Source: an uncultured Pelagibacteraceae bacterium (GTDB lineage Bacteria > Pseudomonadota > Alphaproteobacteria > Pelagibacterales > Pelagibacteraceae). Taken from it: 64,000 nt of DNA. Shown piece after piece: positions 1-10,783 of the stretch. The position numbers and the translations under genes are program-made. Within the stretch, counting starts at the first letter, position 1. Each line of letters starts with the position of its first letter. The DNA is taken from assembly GCA_902599995.1 (NCBI GenBank), contig CACKHN010000005.1, positions 41,408-105,407 on the forward strand, given 5' to 3'. Below the pieces are notes generated by a model, which was not told the origin of the DNA, did no database searches, and saw only the letters and a program-made list of their open reading frames with translations.

Positions 1-128
1 TAGCTGGACTTTCCTTTGGTGGAAATTGGAATATACATGACAAAGATTCAATTAAAACATCATTTCCAAATTTTTTGAATTTAATCAATGATTTAAAAAA
101 AAATGTTAAGAAGAAAAAATATAATTAA
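1..128 (+). CDS. aroA: 3-phosphoshikimate 1-carboxyvinyltransferase, C-terminal fragment (partial at window edge)
   Basis: Frame from position 3 reads AGLSFGGNWNIHDKDSIKTSFPNFLNLINDLKKNVKKKKYN* ending with TAA at 126-128; followed by cmk, the usual aroA-cmk-rpsA order. Confidence 0.7.
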   Translation, partial: AGLSFGGNWNIHDKDSIKTSFPNFLNLINDLKKNVKKKKYN

Positions 129-759
129 AATAGCTATAGACTCGCCTGCAGCAGCTGGCGCAGGAACTCAGGCAAAATTAATTTCTAATCATTACAATCT
201 GCTCCAACTTGATACTGGACGTATTTATAGATATATTGCTAATATTAAAATTACAGAACCTAAGAAATTTAATTACAATTATTTAAAAAAAAAAATATAT
301 AATTTAAAAATTTCATCTTTGCAAAATAAAAAGTTGCTTTCTGATGAGGTTGCTACAATTGCATCAATCATCGCAAAAGATAAAAAAATAAGAAAATTAG
401 TTCATGCTTTTCAATTAAAATGTGCTTACAACCCTCCAAAAAAATACACTGGATCATGTTTGGATGGTAGAGATATCTGTTCAGTTATTGTACCAGATGC
501 TGATGTAAAGCTATTTATCACTGCTAATTTAAAGACTAGGGCGTTAAGAAGATATAAAGAGCTAAAAGCTAAAAATAAGAGTATTTCTTATCAAGAAGTG
601 TTAAAAAGCCTCAAAAAACGAGACAAAAGTGACATAAAACGAAAGATCTCTCCCCTTAAAAAAACTAAGGATAGCGTCTTGCTAAACACTAGTAACCTAA
701 GTATAAGACGTTGTTTTTTAAAAATAAAAAAAATAATAGACAGTAAAATAACGACTTAA
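103..759 (+). CDS. cmk: Cytidylate kinase
   Basis: IAIDSPAAAGAGTQAKLISNHY...LDTGRIYRY and DGRDICSVIVPDADVKLFITA motifs; upstream of rpsA. Confidence 0.93.
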   Translation: MLRRKNIIKIAIDSPAAAGAGTQAKLISNHYNLLQLDTGRIYRYIANIKITEPKKFNYNYLKKKIYNLKISSLQNKKLLSDEVATIASIIAKDKKIRKLVHAFQLKCAYNPPKKYTGSCLDGRDICSVIVPDADVKLFITANLKTRALRRYKELKAKNKSISYQEVLKSLKKRDKSDIKRKISPLKKTKDSVLLNTSNLSIRRCFLKIKKIIDSKITT

Positions 760-2483
760 TGGAAATTTATAAAGATTTATCAAATCCAGCCTCACAAGAA
801 TTCGAGAAATTACTTAACAGCCAGCTATCAAAAATTCAAATAGAAGAAGGGAAAATTATAGAGGGTAAAATAAACAAAATTACAGAAAAATTTGTATTTT
901 TATTTGTTGAGGGATTAAAATCCGAGCCTGTTCTAGATATCAATGAATTAAAGAGCATGGGGCTATCTGAGAAAATTAAAATTGGCGAAACCATATCTGT
1001 TTTATTAGAAAAAATTGAGGATAAGCATGGCGAAGTTTTGGTGTCGGCTTCTAAAGCACAAAAAATAAAAGGTTGGGATAAATTAGTACAAGCATATGAG
1101 AAAAATGAGCCGATCATGGGTAAAATTACCTCTAAATGTAAAGGAGGATGTATTGTTGAGCACATTGATACAGGTTCGCTTATGTTCCTACCAGGCAGTC
1201 AAATATCAGACAAACCTCTTAAAGATATTAGCCACCTGATGAATGAGCCACAAAAATTTGCACTGATCAAACTTGACAAAATTCGAGGTAATGCATGCGT
1301 GTCAAGAAGAGAAATAATTTCGTCTTTTAAAAAAGAGGACAAAGCTAAAATAATTGAAAAATTTAAAGTAGGTGACATTATCAGAGGGGCTGAAGTAAAA
1401 GGGTATAGTTCTTTTGGTTGCTTTTTTAATGTTAATGGAGAATTAGATGTACTAGTTCATCTTCAAGAAATTTCTTATTCAAGAGTAAATCACCCTGATG
1501 AAGTATTTAATATAGGAGAAAAACATGACCTAAAAGTCATTAGTGTAGATAAAGAAAAGTTACAAGTTGGATGTTCAGTAAAACAATTATCACCAGATCC
1601 TTTTGAACATATAGAAAATTACAAACTTAATAAAACTTATAAAGTTAAAGTTGTAAAACTTATGGACTTTGGAGCATTTTGTGAGTTAGAACCGGGTCTA
1701 ACTACTCTTTTGCATTCAAGTGAACTAAGCTGGACAAAGAAAAATATATCTGCAAAAAAAATGTTCAAAATTGGTGATGAGATCTCATGTGTGATAACAG
1801 AAATCGACAAGGAAAAAAGACGTGTTGCTATTTCACATAGATTAACACAAGAAAACCCATTTGAAACTTTTGAGAAAAAATTTCCAGTAAATACGATTGT
1901 TGAAGGTGAAATTGTTAACAAAAATGAATATTCTTTGTTTGTTAAAATCAAAGATATAGATGTAGATGCTTTTTTACACTGTAATGATTTAACTTACTTA
2001 AATAATGGTGAAGAGGAATTAGCCAAATATAAGAAGGGTGATAAAATTAAGGTAATGGTACTTGAGATAAAATCTTCAGAACAAAAAATTAGAGTTGGCT
2101 TAAGACAAACTCAAGCAGATCCTTTTGATTTCTTTAAAGATAAAACAAAAAATCAAATAATTACTGTAAAAGTTATATCAACTGACAACAAAGGTTTAAT
2201 GGTTAGACCTGAAGATTGTGAAATGGACTTTCAAATTAAAAAATCTGCAATTGCTATCAACGCGGCAGATGCAAGACCTAGTAGATGGACAGGTGGAGAA
2301 AAGCTTGATTGTGCAATAGCTGATCTAGATTTTAAGAAAAGAAAAGTTGTACTGAGCATAAAATTACTAGAGGAAATTGAAAAAAAAGAAGCGTTAGAAA
2401 AGTATGGATCAGAGGGATCTGGTAAAAATTTACCATTTTCATCTTTATCTGAAGACTTAAAGAAAAAAGAAGAAGATAAATAA
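759..2483 (+). CDS. rpsA: 30S ribosomal protein S1
   Basis: Multiple S1 repeats (VKVVKLMDFGAFCELEPGLTTLLHSSELSW etc.); 1-bp TAATG overlap with cmk. Confidence 0.97.
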   Translation: MEIYKDLSNPASQEFEKLLNSQLSKIQIEEGKIIEGKINKITEKFVFLFVEGLKSEPVLDINELKSMGLSEKIKIGETISVLLEKIEDKHGEVLVSASKAQKIKGWDKLVQAYEKNEPIMGKITSKCKGGCIVEHIDTGSLMFLPGSQISDKPLKDISHLMNEPQKFALIKLDKIRGNACVSRREIISSFKKEDKAKIIEKFKVGDIIRGAEVKGYSSFGCFFNVNGELDVLVHLQEISYSRVNHPDEVFNIGEKHDLKVISVDKEKLQVGCSVKQLSPDPFEHIENYKLNKTYKVKVVKLMDFGAFCELEPGLTTLLHSSELSWTKKNISAKKMFKIGDEISCVITEIDKEKRRVAISHRLTQENPFETFEKKFPVNTIVEGEIVNKNEYSLFVKIKDIDVDAFLHCNDLTYLNNGEEELAKYKKGDKIKVMVLEIKSSEQKIRVGLRQTQADPFDFFKDKTKNQIITVKVISTDNKGLMVRPEDCEMDFQIKKSAIAINAADARPSRWTGGEKLDCAIADLDFKKRKVVLSIKLLEEIEKKEALEKYGSEGSGKNLPFSSLSEDLKKKEEDK

Positions 2484-2500
2484 ATTTAAAAAGATTTAAA

Positions 2501-2791
2501 TTGGCTATTGTAAAATCAAAGCTTTTAAAACAACTCTCAAACAACTATCCTAATTTTTTAAAAAAAGACTTGGAAAAGTTTACTAATATAATTTTAGGTG
2601 AGATTAAGCGAGCCCTAAGAAGGGGTGACAGAGTTGAACTAAGAGGTTTTGGCGTGTTTTCTACAAATATACAAAAAGCCAGAATATCACGAAATCCTAA
2701 AACAGGAGAAAAAGTCAACACTCCTGAAAAAAAAACTATTCACTTTAAAATGTCTAAAGACTTGTTTAAAAAATTAAATCATGAAGAATAG
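2501..2791 (+). CDS. ihfB: Integration host factor beta / HU-family DNA-binding protein (TTG start)
   Basis: GDRVELRGFGVFSTNIQKARISRNPKTGEKVNTPEKKTIHFKMSKDL; located after rpsA. Confidence 0.92.
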   Translation: MAIVKSKLLKQLSNNYPNFLKKDLEKFTNIILGEIKRALRRGDRVELRGFGVFSTNIQKARISRNPKTGEKVNTPEKKTIHFKMSKDLFKKLNHEE

Positions 2792-3473
2792 AATTATATT
2801 TGTTGCGTGTGATGCATCAAAGATAATTAAAATTAAAGATATTATTGTTCAAACTAAAAATAATAAATTAAAAATCATACCAAAATTTGGATTGCAACTT
2901 TTTTACTCAAAAAATGGAAGAAAGTATCTTGAAAAATTTAAAACAGATTTTTGGTTAGATTTAAAAATAAATGACATTCCACAAACCGCTCTCTCAGCAA
3001 TAGATAGTTTAAAAGATTTAAAAAAATGTAAGTATATTACAGTTCATGCAAATGGTGGCCTCGATATGCTGAAAGCTGTGAAAAAACATGCAAAAAAAAT
3101 TAATAGAAATTTAAAAGTTTTAGGAGTTACAATTTTAACAAGCTTGAATAACAAATCTTTGAAAGAGATAGGTCATACCAAAAATGTTCAACAATTAGTT
3201 TTGAAACAAGCTGAGCTCATAAAAAAATCAGGTTGTGATGGGATTGTATGCTCACCACAAGAGTCCAAAATGATTAGAAAAAAATTTAAAAATTTGTTGA
3301 TAATAACACCCGGCATAAGACTACCAGGAGACAATTCAAACGATCAAGCAAGAGTGATGACGCCTAAAGATGCTTTTAAGAATAAAGTTTCAGGGGTTGT
3401 AATGGGCAGATCACTTACAAAAGGTAATATTAAACATAATTTAAAAAAATTGATCTCTCATTTAAGTCAATGA
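2781..3473 (+). CDS. pyrF: Orotidine-5'-phosphate decarboxylase
   Basis: FWLDLKINDIPQTA..., ITPGIRLPGDNSNDQARVMTPKDA, VVMGRSLTK motifs. Confidence 0.93.
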   Translation: MKNRIIFVACDASKIIKIKDIIVQTKNNKLKIIPKFGLQLFYSKNGRKYLEKFKTDFWLDLKINDIPQTALSAIDSLKDLKKCKYITVHANGGLDMLKAVKKHAKKINRNLKVLGVTILTSLNNKSLKEIGHTKNVQQLVLKQAELIKKSGCDGIVCSPQESKMIRKKFKNLLIITPGIRLPGDNSNDQARVMTPKDAFKNKVSGVVMGRSLTKGNIKHNLKKLISHLSQ

Positions 3474-4099
3474 TCAAAGGCTGTAAAATCTGTGGAGTTT
3501 CTGATCTAGATACATTAAGCTTTATCGTTAATCATCCATATCCACCTAAATTTATTGGTTTTATTTGTAACTATCAAAAAAGTCCAAGATATGTTGAGTT
3601 TAACAAATTAGAAAAGTTGTTAAGTATAAATAAAAATAACTCTCAGTATGTCGCTGTATTAGTTAAACCTAATAAACAAATATTAGAACAAATTAAAAAT
3701 CTTCCTTTTGACTACTACCAATTGTATGATTGCACTCCAGAACAAATAAACTCAATCAAGATAAAATATAATAAAAAAATAATTACTGCATTTACTATTA
3801 AAGACAAATCAGACTTAGAAAAATATCAAGATTTTAATAAGGTAACTGATATTTATTTATTTGATAGTAAAGGTTATGAAAAAAGTGAAGCATTTGATCA
3901 CAATCTAATTATGGATATCAAAATTAATAAAAAATTGATGCTTGCTGGTAATATTAAGTACAATGAAGACTTAGAAAATTATGGAAAAATAGCAGATTTT
4001 ATAGATTTATCTGGAGGGTTAGAAACTTCTGGATTAAAAGATCTATCCAAAATAGAAATTTTTTTAAAAAAAGTAAAACAAATTAAAAATGAAACTTAA
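3470..4099 (+). CDS. trpF: Phosphoribosylanthranilate isomerase (divergent)
   Basis: KGCKICGVSDLDTLSFI...PKFIGFI N-terminus, C-terminal DLSGGLETSGLKDLSKI; between pyrF and trpB. Confidence 0.9.
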   Translation: MIKGCKICGVSDLDTLSFIVNHPYPPKFIGFICNYQKSPRYVEFNKLEKLLSINKNNSQYVAVLVKPNKQILEQIKNLPFDYYQLYDCTPEQINSIKIKYNKKIITAFTIKDKSDLEKYQDFNKVTDIYLFDSKGYEKSEAFDHNLIMDIKINKKLMLAGNIKYNEDLENYGKIADFIDLSGGLETSGLKDLSKIEIFLKKVKQIKNET

Positions 4100-5318
4100 A
4101 AAGGGTATTCCATTAATTGATCAACATGACCAATTTGGTTTTTGGGGAGGAAAATTTGGAGGTAGCTTCATTCCTGAAACTCTAAAAAAACCTGTAGAGG
4201 ACTTAACAGAAGAATTTAAGAAATTAAGAAAAAATAAAAAATTTATTAAAAAGAGGGACTATTATTTTAAAAATTACATTGGTGCTCCAACCTCTTTTAT
4301 AAAATTAGAGAATTTATCTAGTCATCTAGGTGGTGCTCAAATGTGGGCAAAAGTTGTCTCTGAAGCAAATGGAGGTGCTCATAAAATATATAATGCGACT
4401 GTGCACGCACTTCTTTGTAAAGCAATGGGTAAAAAATATATCGTTGGTGACACAGGAGCTGGTTATGCAGGAAAAATGTTAAGCATGGCTGCAAAAAAGT
4501 TTGGCTTGAAATGTAAAATATTTATGGGAGCTAAAGATATTAAAAGACAAAAACCAAACTGTGATGCAATGAGAAAGAATGGGGCTGAGATTGTCCCTGT
4601 TTATTCTGGCAGCCAGACTTTGGTAGATGCCGTAAGTGAGTGCATGAGATACTGGGTATCAAACTGTGATAATACTCACATGTGTGTTGGTAGTACAGTA
4701 GGACCAAATATATTTGTTAAAATATGTGGGTGGAGTACTGCCCAAATATCCAGAGAATTAAAAGTACAATTAAAATCTGAATTTAAAAAAATTCCAAAAA
4801 AAATTAAATTGATTAATTGTGTGGGTGGTGGAAGTTCGGCTTATGGCTTCTGGAGTGAATTTATAGATTTTGACAAAAAACAAATTGAGCTGATTGGAGT
4901 TGAAGCAGGTGGGCCTAAAAAATCAAAACTTCATGCAGCTCCATTAAGCCAAAATGCAAAAATTGGAGTTTTGCATGGTGCTGCTTCTTATGTTTGCCAA
5001 GATAATGAAGGTCAAATAAATGAAACGGAGTCTATAAGTGCTGGATTAGATTATCCAGGGGTAAGTCCTATTCATTGTTTCTTAAAAGACACTAAAAGAG
5101 CAAGATATACTTATGCAACAGATGAGGAGGCTTTGAATGCACACGTTATGGTAACCAAATTTGAAAACCTTAATCCAAGTTTAGAACCTAGTCATGCATT
5201 TGCTGAAGCAATTAAAATTGCTCCTAAACTAAGTAAAGATACAATTATAATTGTAAATTCTTGTGGGGACGCCATGAAAGATAGAGATATTTTAAAAGAA
5301 AGATTGGGTAAAAATTAA
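4089..5318 (+). CDS. trpB: Tryptophan synthase beta chain
   Basis: GAHKIYNA... PLP-lysine region, VGGGSSAYGFW, LEPSHAFAEA. Confidence 0.97.
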   Translation: MKLKKGIPLIDQHDQFGFWGGKFGGSFIPETLKKPVEDLTEEFKKLRKNKKFIKKRDYYFKNYIGAPTSFIKLENLSSHLGGAQMWAKVVSEANGGAHKIYNATVHALLCKAMGKKYIVGDTGAGYAGKMLSMAAKKFGLKCKIFMGAKDIKRQKPNCDAMRKNGAEIVPVYSGSQTLVDAVSECMRYWVSNCDNTHMCVGSTVGPNIFVKICGWSTAQISRELKVQLKSEFKKIPKKIKLINCVGGGSSAYGFWSEFIDFDKKQIELIGVEAGGPKKSKLHAAPLSQNAKIGVLHGAASYVCQDNEGQINETESISAGLDYPGVSPIHCFLKDTKRARYTYATDEEALNAHVMVTKFENLNPSLEPSHAFAEAIKIAPKLSKDTIIIVNSCGDAMKDRDILKERLGKN

Positions 5319-6118
5319 TGGTCTCATTAATTAACGAAGCTTTTAAAAAAGCAAGAAATGCTAACAGGTCAGCATTATTAACTTATACAGTTGCTGGTGA
5401 TAATAATAAAAAAAAATCTTTAGAAATTCTTAAGTCAATATCAACACATGCTGATATATGTGAATTAGGTTTCCCCCATAACACTCCCATTGCAGATGGT
5501 GGTCAAATACAAACCAGTGCTTACCGTGCAATTAAAAATGGAATTAAAATAAATGATGTTTTTGCAATTGCTAAAGAATTTAAGTTATCAAAAAAAACAA
5601 CCCCTATTATTTTAATGGGCTATTACAATATGATTTATCAATATGATGAAAATAAATTTCTAAAAAAATGTAAAAGTTCAAAAATAGATGGTTTGATTGT
5701 TGTTGACCTTCCCTACCCAGAAAATAAAAGTTTTTCTAAAAAATGTAAAAGAAAAGGTATTAACTTTGTACAATTAGTCTCTCCAACTACATCAAATATA
5801 AGATTAAAAAGAATTATCAAAGACTCTCATGATATGATTTACTACATAAGTATGTTGTCAACTACGGGAGGAAAATTAAAAGTTTCCCCTAAAAAAATTT
5901 TAGAAAATTATTTCAAAATTAAAAATCAAAACAAATCAAAAAATGTTGTAATTGGATTTGGAATCACAGAAAAAACTATTAAATCACTCAAAAAAGCTGA
6001 TGGTTTGGTTGTAGGAAGCGCAATTTGTAAGGAAATTTCTAAATCCATTAAAAACAGACAAAATGCTGTCACAAATGTTACTAATGTAGTTAGAAGATTA
6101 AAAAATAAAATTAAATGA
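5318..6118 (+). CDS. trpA: Tryptophan synthase alpha chain
   Basis: ICELGFPHNTPIADGGQIQTSAYRAI, DGLIVVDLPYPE, IGFGITEK. Confidence 0.96.
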   Translation: MVSLINEAFKKARNANRSALLTYTVAGDNNKKKSLEILKSISTHADICELGFPHNTPIADGGQIQTSAYRAIKNGIKINDVFAIAKEFKLSKKTTPIILMGYYNMIYQYDENKFLKKCKSSKIDGLIVVDLPYPENKSFSKKCKRKGINFVQLVSPTTSNIRLKRIIKDSHDMIYYISMLSTTGGKLKVSPKKILENYFKIKNQNKSKNVVIGFGITEKTIKSLKKADGLVVGSAICKEISKSIKNRQNAVTNVTNVVRRLKNKIK

Positions 6119-7044
6119 ACTGGATTACAAAAATAATTAAAGCTGGTGAAAAAATCAAAACAGCTATCAAAGAAAGAGCATCAAAAGAAGACATTGAAAA
6201 TAGTGATTGGACTTCATGTTGCATAGGTCCAATACTTAAAAAAGATTTAGAAAATAACTTATGGGTTTGTCCTGAATGTAACAAGCACCACCGAATTAAG
6301 CCTAAACAGAGATTTGATATTTTATTTGGTAAAAACAATTACGAAATATTTAAAACCCCTATTCCAAAAGATGATCCATTAAATTGGACTGATTCTAAAT
6401 CATACAAAGATAGATTAAAAGGTGCTCGAAAAAAAACAGGTTTAGAGTGTGGAATGATGGTTGCATCTGGCACTATTGACAATATTAAAATTACTGCTGT
6501 TGCGTCTGATTTTGATTTTTTAGGTGCCTCAATGGCTGCTGCTGAAGGTGAAGCCTTTTTATATGGAATTCAACATGCGATAGAAAATAATACTCCTTTT
6601 TTATGTATTAGTGCTGGTGGCGGAATGAGAATGATGGAAAGTTTAATTTCATTATCTCAGATGACGAGAACTACTCTAGCAATTAATGAATTAAAAAAAA
6701 ATGGTTTACCTTACTTAGTTTGTATTACGGACCCTACTGCTGGAGGAATAACTGCCTCTTATGCAATGCTTGGTGATATCAATATTGCAGAACCTGGTGC
6801 ATTGATTGCGTTTGCAGGGGCTAGAGTTATTCAAGGTACTGTTAAAGAGGAGTTGCCTGAAGGTTTTCAAAAGAGTGAGTATGTTGAAAAAACTGGATTT
6901 GTTGACCTAATAGTTGAACGAAAAGAACTAGCCTCTAAAATTGGAACCCTATTATCAATATTGTTAAAGCGAAATTCTGTTATAACTTCTGAACAAAATG
7001 AAACTGCAGAAGATAGTCAATCGCTTACAAAAGTTGCATCCTAA
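6115..7044 (+). CDS. accD: Acetyl-CoA carboxylase carboxyltransferase subunit beta
   Basis: Zn-ribbon CCIGP...CPECNKHHRI; ISAGGGMRMMES; ITDPTAGGITASYAMLGDI. Confidence 0.97.
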   Translation: MNWITKIIKAGEKIKTAIKERASKEDIENSDWTSCCIGPILKKDLENNLWVCPECNKHHRIKPKQRFDILFGKNNYEIFKTPIPKDDPLNWTDSKSYKDRLKGARKKTGLECGMMVASGTIDNIKITAVASDFDFLGASMAAAEGEAFLYGIQHAIENNTPFLCISAGGGMRMMESLISLSQMTRTTLAINELKKNGLPYLVCITDPTAGGITASYAMLGDINIAEPGALIAFAGARVIQGTVKEELPEGFQKSEYVEKTGFVDLIVERKELASKIGTLLSILLKRNSVITSEQNETAEDSQSLTKVAS

Positions 7045-8266
7045 AGAGATAGATCTAAGTTTAAATAGAATAAAAAAACTTTGTAAAACCCTTGGAAATC
7101 CGCAAGACAAAATAAAAGCTATTTCGATAGTTGGAACTAATGGCAAATATTCAACGATTCAGGCTTTATTCGCAATCTTAAGAGAGGCAAACATTAAGTG
7201 TAATATTTACACCAGCCCCCATATCAAAAGAATAAACGAGAGATTTGTATTTAATAATGAAGAATTAAATGACGATGATCTTAGAATTCTTCTCGAGAAA
7301 GTTGAAGAGGCAAATAACAATCAACCGATAACTTTTTTTGAAATATTAACTGCGGCTTACTTTTACAATGCCTCAAAATACCCTGAAAATATTAACCTCA
7401 TTGAAACAGGGCTATTTCACCGCTTTGATGCAACAAATATACTAAAAGACAATTTAGCAAGCATTGTGACTTCTATTGGTTTGGATCATTTAGATTGGTT
7501 ACCTGAAAATGAACAAACAACTAAAAAAATAATATTTGAAAAAACCTCAACTTTAGTAAATTCTAATATTATTATTGCAAAACAAAGTTCATCTGAAATT
7601 GTTAACGAAATAAAAAGTTCAATTTTAAAAAATTCCTCAAAAAAATATTTTTTTAATGAAGATTATAATTATTCATCAAATGAAAATGGCCTTATTTTTT
7701 ATGAAGATAAAAATGGCGTTATTAAACTTCCAACCCCAAACGTTAAGGGTCAATTTCAACTTGAAAATATTTCAACAGCAATAGCAACCTTAAGATCAAT
7801 CAACCATTTAAAAGTTAGTGAAAAACATATTAAAGATGGAATCACTAAAATTAAAAGTATCGCACGACTTCAAGAAATAGAATCTGGTAATCTTAAAGAA
7901 TTGGTAAAAAAGAATAAATTACTTGTTGATGGATCTCATAACCCCTTGGGAGCAAAAGTTTTGAATGAATATTTGGAAAGTTTAAATTGCAATAAACATA
8001 TTATTCTAGGTATGATGAGTAACAAAGATCATAACGATTATATGAGTTACTTTAAAAATATTTCTTCCTTGACCACTATAGATATCCCCAATCAGCCAAA
8101 CTCAATCAAAGGAAAAGTATTAAAAAATAAGCTTAATAGCTTCGAAAACGTTCGATATAAAGAAAGTATTATAGATGCTATCAAGTCAATTCCGGTCAAG
8201 GAAAACGACATAATATTGATTACTGGATCTTTATATCTCGCTGGTGAGGTTTTAAATTTAAATTAG
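6998..8266 (+). CDS. folC: Folylpolyglutamate synthase / dihydrofolate synthase
   Basis: IVGTNGKYSTIQALF, SPHIKRINERF, LLVDGSHNPLGAKVL; overlaps the accD 3' end by 47 bp. Confidence 0.95.
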   Translation: MKLQKIVNRLQKLHPKEIDLSLNRIKKLCKTLGNPQDKIKAISIVGTNGKYSTIQALFAILREANIKCNIYTSPHIKRINERFVFNNEELNDDDLRILLEKVEEANNNQPITFFEILTAAYFYNASKYPENINLIETGLFHRFDATNILKDNLASIVTSIGLDHLDWLPENEQTTKKIIFEKTSTLVNSNIIIAKQSSSEIVNEIKSSILKNSSKKYFFNEDYNYSSNENGLIFYEDKNGVIKLPTPNVKGQFQLENISTAIATLRSINHLKVSEKHIKDGITKIKSIARLQEIESGNLKELVKKNKLLVDGSHNPLGAKVLNEYLESLNCNKHIILGMMSNKDHNDYMSYFKNISSLTTIDIPNQPNSIKGKVLKNKLNSFENVRYKESIIDAIKSIPVKENDIILITGSLYLAGEVLNLN

Positions 8267-8580
8267 ATATTTTCGTCTAGAAATTCTTTCATGTGACTTT
8301 CTGGAACCCCTCCAACTTTACGGCTAACTTCTTGTCCTTTTTTATATATAATTACTGTTGGCACTCCACGGATCCCAGCTGCAGAACCTGTATTAATTCC
8401 AGCATCTTCAATGTCAGTAATATAAAAATTTGCTTTATCCTTATATTCGTCTGATAATTTGTCCATCACTGGCTTAAGAGCTTTGCATGGGCCACACCAT
8501 GATGCTGAGAATTGAATTACTGATACATCTTCATTTTTGATTTTATTATCAAAATCTTCATCTTTAAAATCTATAAGCAT
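8263..8580 (-). CDS. trxA: Thioredoxin
   Basis: FSASWCGPCKALKPVMDKL active site; GVPTVIIYKKGQ. Confidence 0.96.
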   Translation of the reverse strand: MLIDFKDEDFDNKIKNEDVSVIQFSASWCGPCKALKPVMDKLSDEYKDKANFYITDIEDAGINTGSAAGIRGVPTVIIYKKGQEVSRKVGGVPESHMKEFLDENI

Positions 8581-8614
8581 AAATCCTTTCTATAAATTGG
8601 AGTCTTAAAGTCAA

Positions 8615-10051
8615 CTAGGCAATTTCATATTTTTTTTCAATAGACATTATAAATTCATTAATTTCTTCTAATTTTTTCAACTCTTCCTGATCATCTCTGT
8701 TAGATGCTTGATCTCTCAGTGTATCAATCTCCGTGTAAGCCATACCGATAGTTTGCCACTTTTCCTTATTTTTGCTCAATATTCTCCGTGCTATTTCTCT
8801 CTTAATATTTTTATATAAATCGGGGGGTAAAATATGAGGTGCTTCTTGGTAAATAATTTTTTGACCAAACCAGCTACACCGTTTGTCTTGAAACTTATCT
8901 AATAATCTTAATTTATCCTCCCACGATGAACTATGCCATGTTTTAAATAATGCAGTGTCTTTATTGGGAATAAATTTTTCATACAAAGTTTCTTCTGGAA
9001 GCAAATCTTCTTGTGTTTGAGTTTGAGCTTTCTCTTCAGCAGCTTCCCTATTGATAATTTGAATATTTTTGCAAAAATTTTCACTGCTTCTCACTAATTT
9101 TGCTCTTTTCCGAATAGTTTCTAAATCTAATCCTGAATATGCTTTTTCTTTTAATGCAAATTTTTTATCTAAAACTACTGGAGCCTTATTAGTTTTTAAT
9201 ACCCTTAAAGCTTTTGGACTTATTTTTTTCAAATTTACTTTAAGCTCATTAACTGACAAATTTAAAAAAGGCTCTGGATCTCTTCGTAAATCCCAAACAT
9301 ATCCCCAAGACGCATAGGTAGGATGAAAACAATGTTCTGGATGAAGTGTACAAACAAGATACATCAAATTTCTTCCTTTTACGTTCTCAAAAATAGAATA
9401 AATTCCCTCTGTTTTTAAAATTGATTCAACACTATTCTTTGTTGAGGTACTTAAAAATTTTTCCCAATTGTCTTTATGTTTTTCTTTTATTATTCTAAGT
9501 ATATTTAAGCTTGTAAAAGCATCGTGATAAGCAGTGTGTTGTTTTGTGGTATCAAATCCTTGTTGTCGTGCTAGTGCTTCTAAAGCCAAACTTTCATTTC
9601 CTGCAGGTGTTAATTCGGTTTTTAAAGTTTCAGAATTTATACTTTGAGCAGCTCTTGCAACATGTAGACCGTCAGTTTCTTGATTGGGTGAAGAGTGGGT
9701 TAAATAAGGATATCTGTTTCCTTTAAAAAAATTAAAGTGAAACATTCGACGATCAAAATTAAGGTTGCTCCAACCTATGAATAAAGATGGAGCTGCTTTT
9801 GAAAAGAAATTTTCAACAGCTCCTAGAAAATCATAATGTGAATAGTTCCCTTTAGTAAGTAAATCAATACTAGTAGAATTTACTAGAAGTGCTTTTGCAC
9901 TTGGGACTTCTCCTTCTGGCATTCTCCCACGAATATTTAACTTTCCGATTTCCTTAAGGTTTTTATCTACAACCACTGCACCAACCTCAATAATACTTCC
10001 CCAGATAGTACTATTAGTTGTTTCAGTATCGTAGATTACTATTTTATCCAT
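8615..10051 (-). CDS. DEDD-type 3'-5' exonuclease related to exodeoxyribonuclease I (SbcB-like)
   Basis: IYDTETTNSTIWGSIIEVGAVVVD (ExoI motif), FIGWSNLNFDRRMFHFNFFKGNRYPYL (ExoII), HTAYHDAFTSLNIL (ExoIII). Confidence 0.82.
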   Translation of the reverse strand: MDKIVIYDTETTNSTIWGSIIEVGAVVVDKNLKEIGKLNIRGRMPEGEVPSAKALLVNSTSIDLLTKGNYSHYDFLGAVENFFSKAAPSLFIGWSNLNFDRRMFHFNFFKGNRYPYLTHSSPNQETDGLHVARAAQSINSETLKTELTPAGNESLALEALARQQGFDTTKQHTAYHDAFTSLNILRIIKEKHKDNWEKFLSTSTKNSVESILKTEGIYSIFENVKGRNLMYLVCTLHPEHCFHPTYASWGYVWDLRRDPEPFLNLSVNELKVNLKKISPKALRVLKTNKAPVVLDKKFALKEKAYSGLDLETIRKRAKLVRSSENFCKNIQIINREAAEEKAQTQTQEDLLPEETLYEKFIPNKDTALFKTWHSSSWEDKLRLLDKFQDKRCSWFGQKIIYQEAPHILPPDLYKNIKREIARRILSKNKEKWQTIGMAYTEIDTLRDQASNRDDQEELKKLEEINEFIMSIEKKYEIA

Positions 10052-10059
10052 ATTAATAG

Positions 10060-10746
10060 TTAAGCTAAATTTGAAAGCTCGTTAAATTGTTTTAATCTTC
10101 CCAAAAATAAGTTCTGATAAACAATCAAATCATGACTTTGAATTTTAAATTCTTGGTACAATTTATCTACTGTGCAAACTAAAATTACACAAGAAGTGAT
10201 ATTAGAGTTATACACAATGTTATGAGCTAAAGAATATGCACTCGTTTGCAGAAGCCATGAATCAATATATTCTGATTTTTTTGGCTTGTTGCTTTGTTTG
10301 AAATCAATTATTGTTTCTCGTCCTTCGTAAACTCCAACACAATCTGCTGTACCAGCATATTTGTCTGGATAGTAAAGAGTGCATTCAACTCCCCAAATTT
10401 CTTCCAATCTATTTTTTAATCCTTTTTTGATAATTTCCTTTGCCATTAATTTATATTGTTTATTGTCATCAAAAAAACTGAGGTTTTCTCTTCCAAGAAG
10501 ATAGGACTCTAAATAATTATGCATCTGAGAACCCCTGCTACTTGCTGCTTTTGTAATTGCCTCAGCCTCTTTAGAGCCTGTTCTCTCACGCCAATTGGCT
10601 AATGCCGCCTTATCCTCCTCTGATCTTGTAGCATCTAAGATAGATGTAACACTTGGTAATTTCGCTTCACCCAATAAATATCTTCTAATACCGTCTACTG
10701 TAGCCCTTGATGATTTTGGATAATCATATTTCTTATTCCACTGCAT
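10060..10746 (-). CDS. PD-(D/E)XK (RecB/MGME1-like) exonuclease; ORF opens at 10815 but ATG at 10746 (MQWNKKYDYPK...) is the likelier start
   Basis: YAGTADCVGVYEGRETIIDFKQSNKPK (G-x-x-D ... hhDhK core), LQTSAYSLAHN Q-x-x-x-Y motif; the 10746 start avoids overlap with rmuC. Confidence 0.82.
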   Translation of the reverse strand: MQWNKKYDYPKSSRATVDGIRRYLLGEAKLPSVTSILDATRSEEDKAALANWRERTGSKEAEAITKAASSRGSQMHNYLESYLLGRENLSFFDDNKQYKLMAKEIIKKGLKNRLEEIWGVECTLYYPDKYAGTADCVGVYEGRETIIDFKQSNKPKKSEYIDSWLLQTSAYSLAHNIVYNSNITSCVILVCTVDKLYQEFKIQSHDLIVYQNLFLGRLKQFNELSNLA

Positions 10747-10783
10747 GTGGTTTCTTATATTCTTAATTTGAGAAAAATTGAAA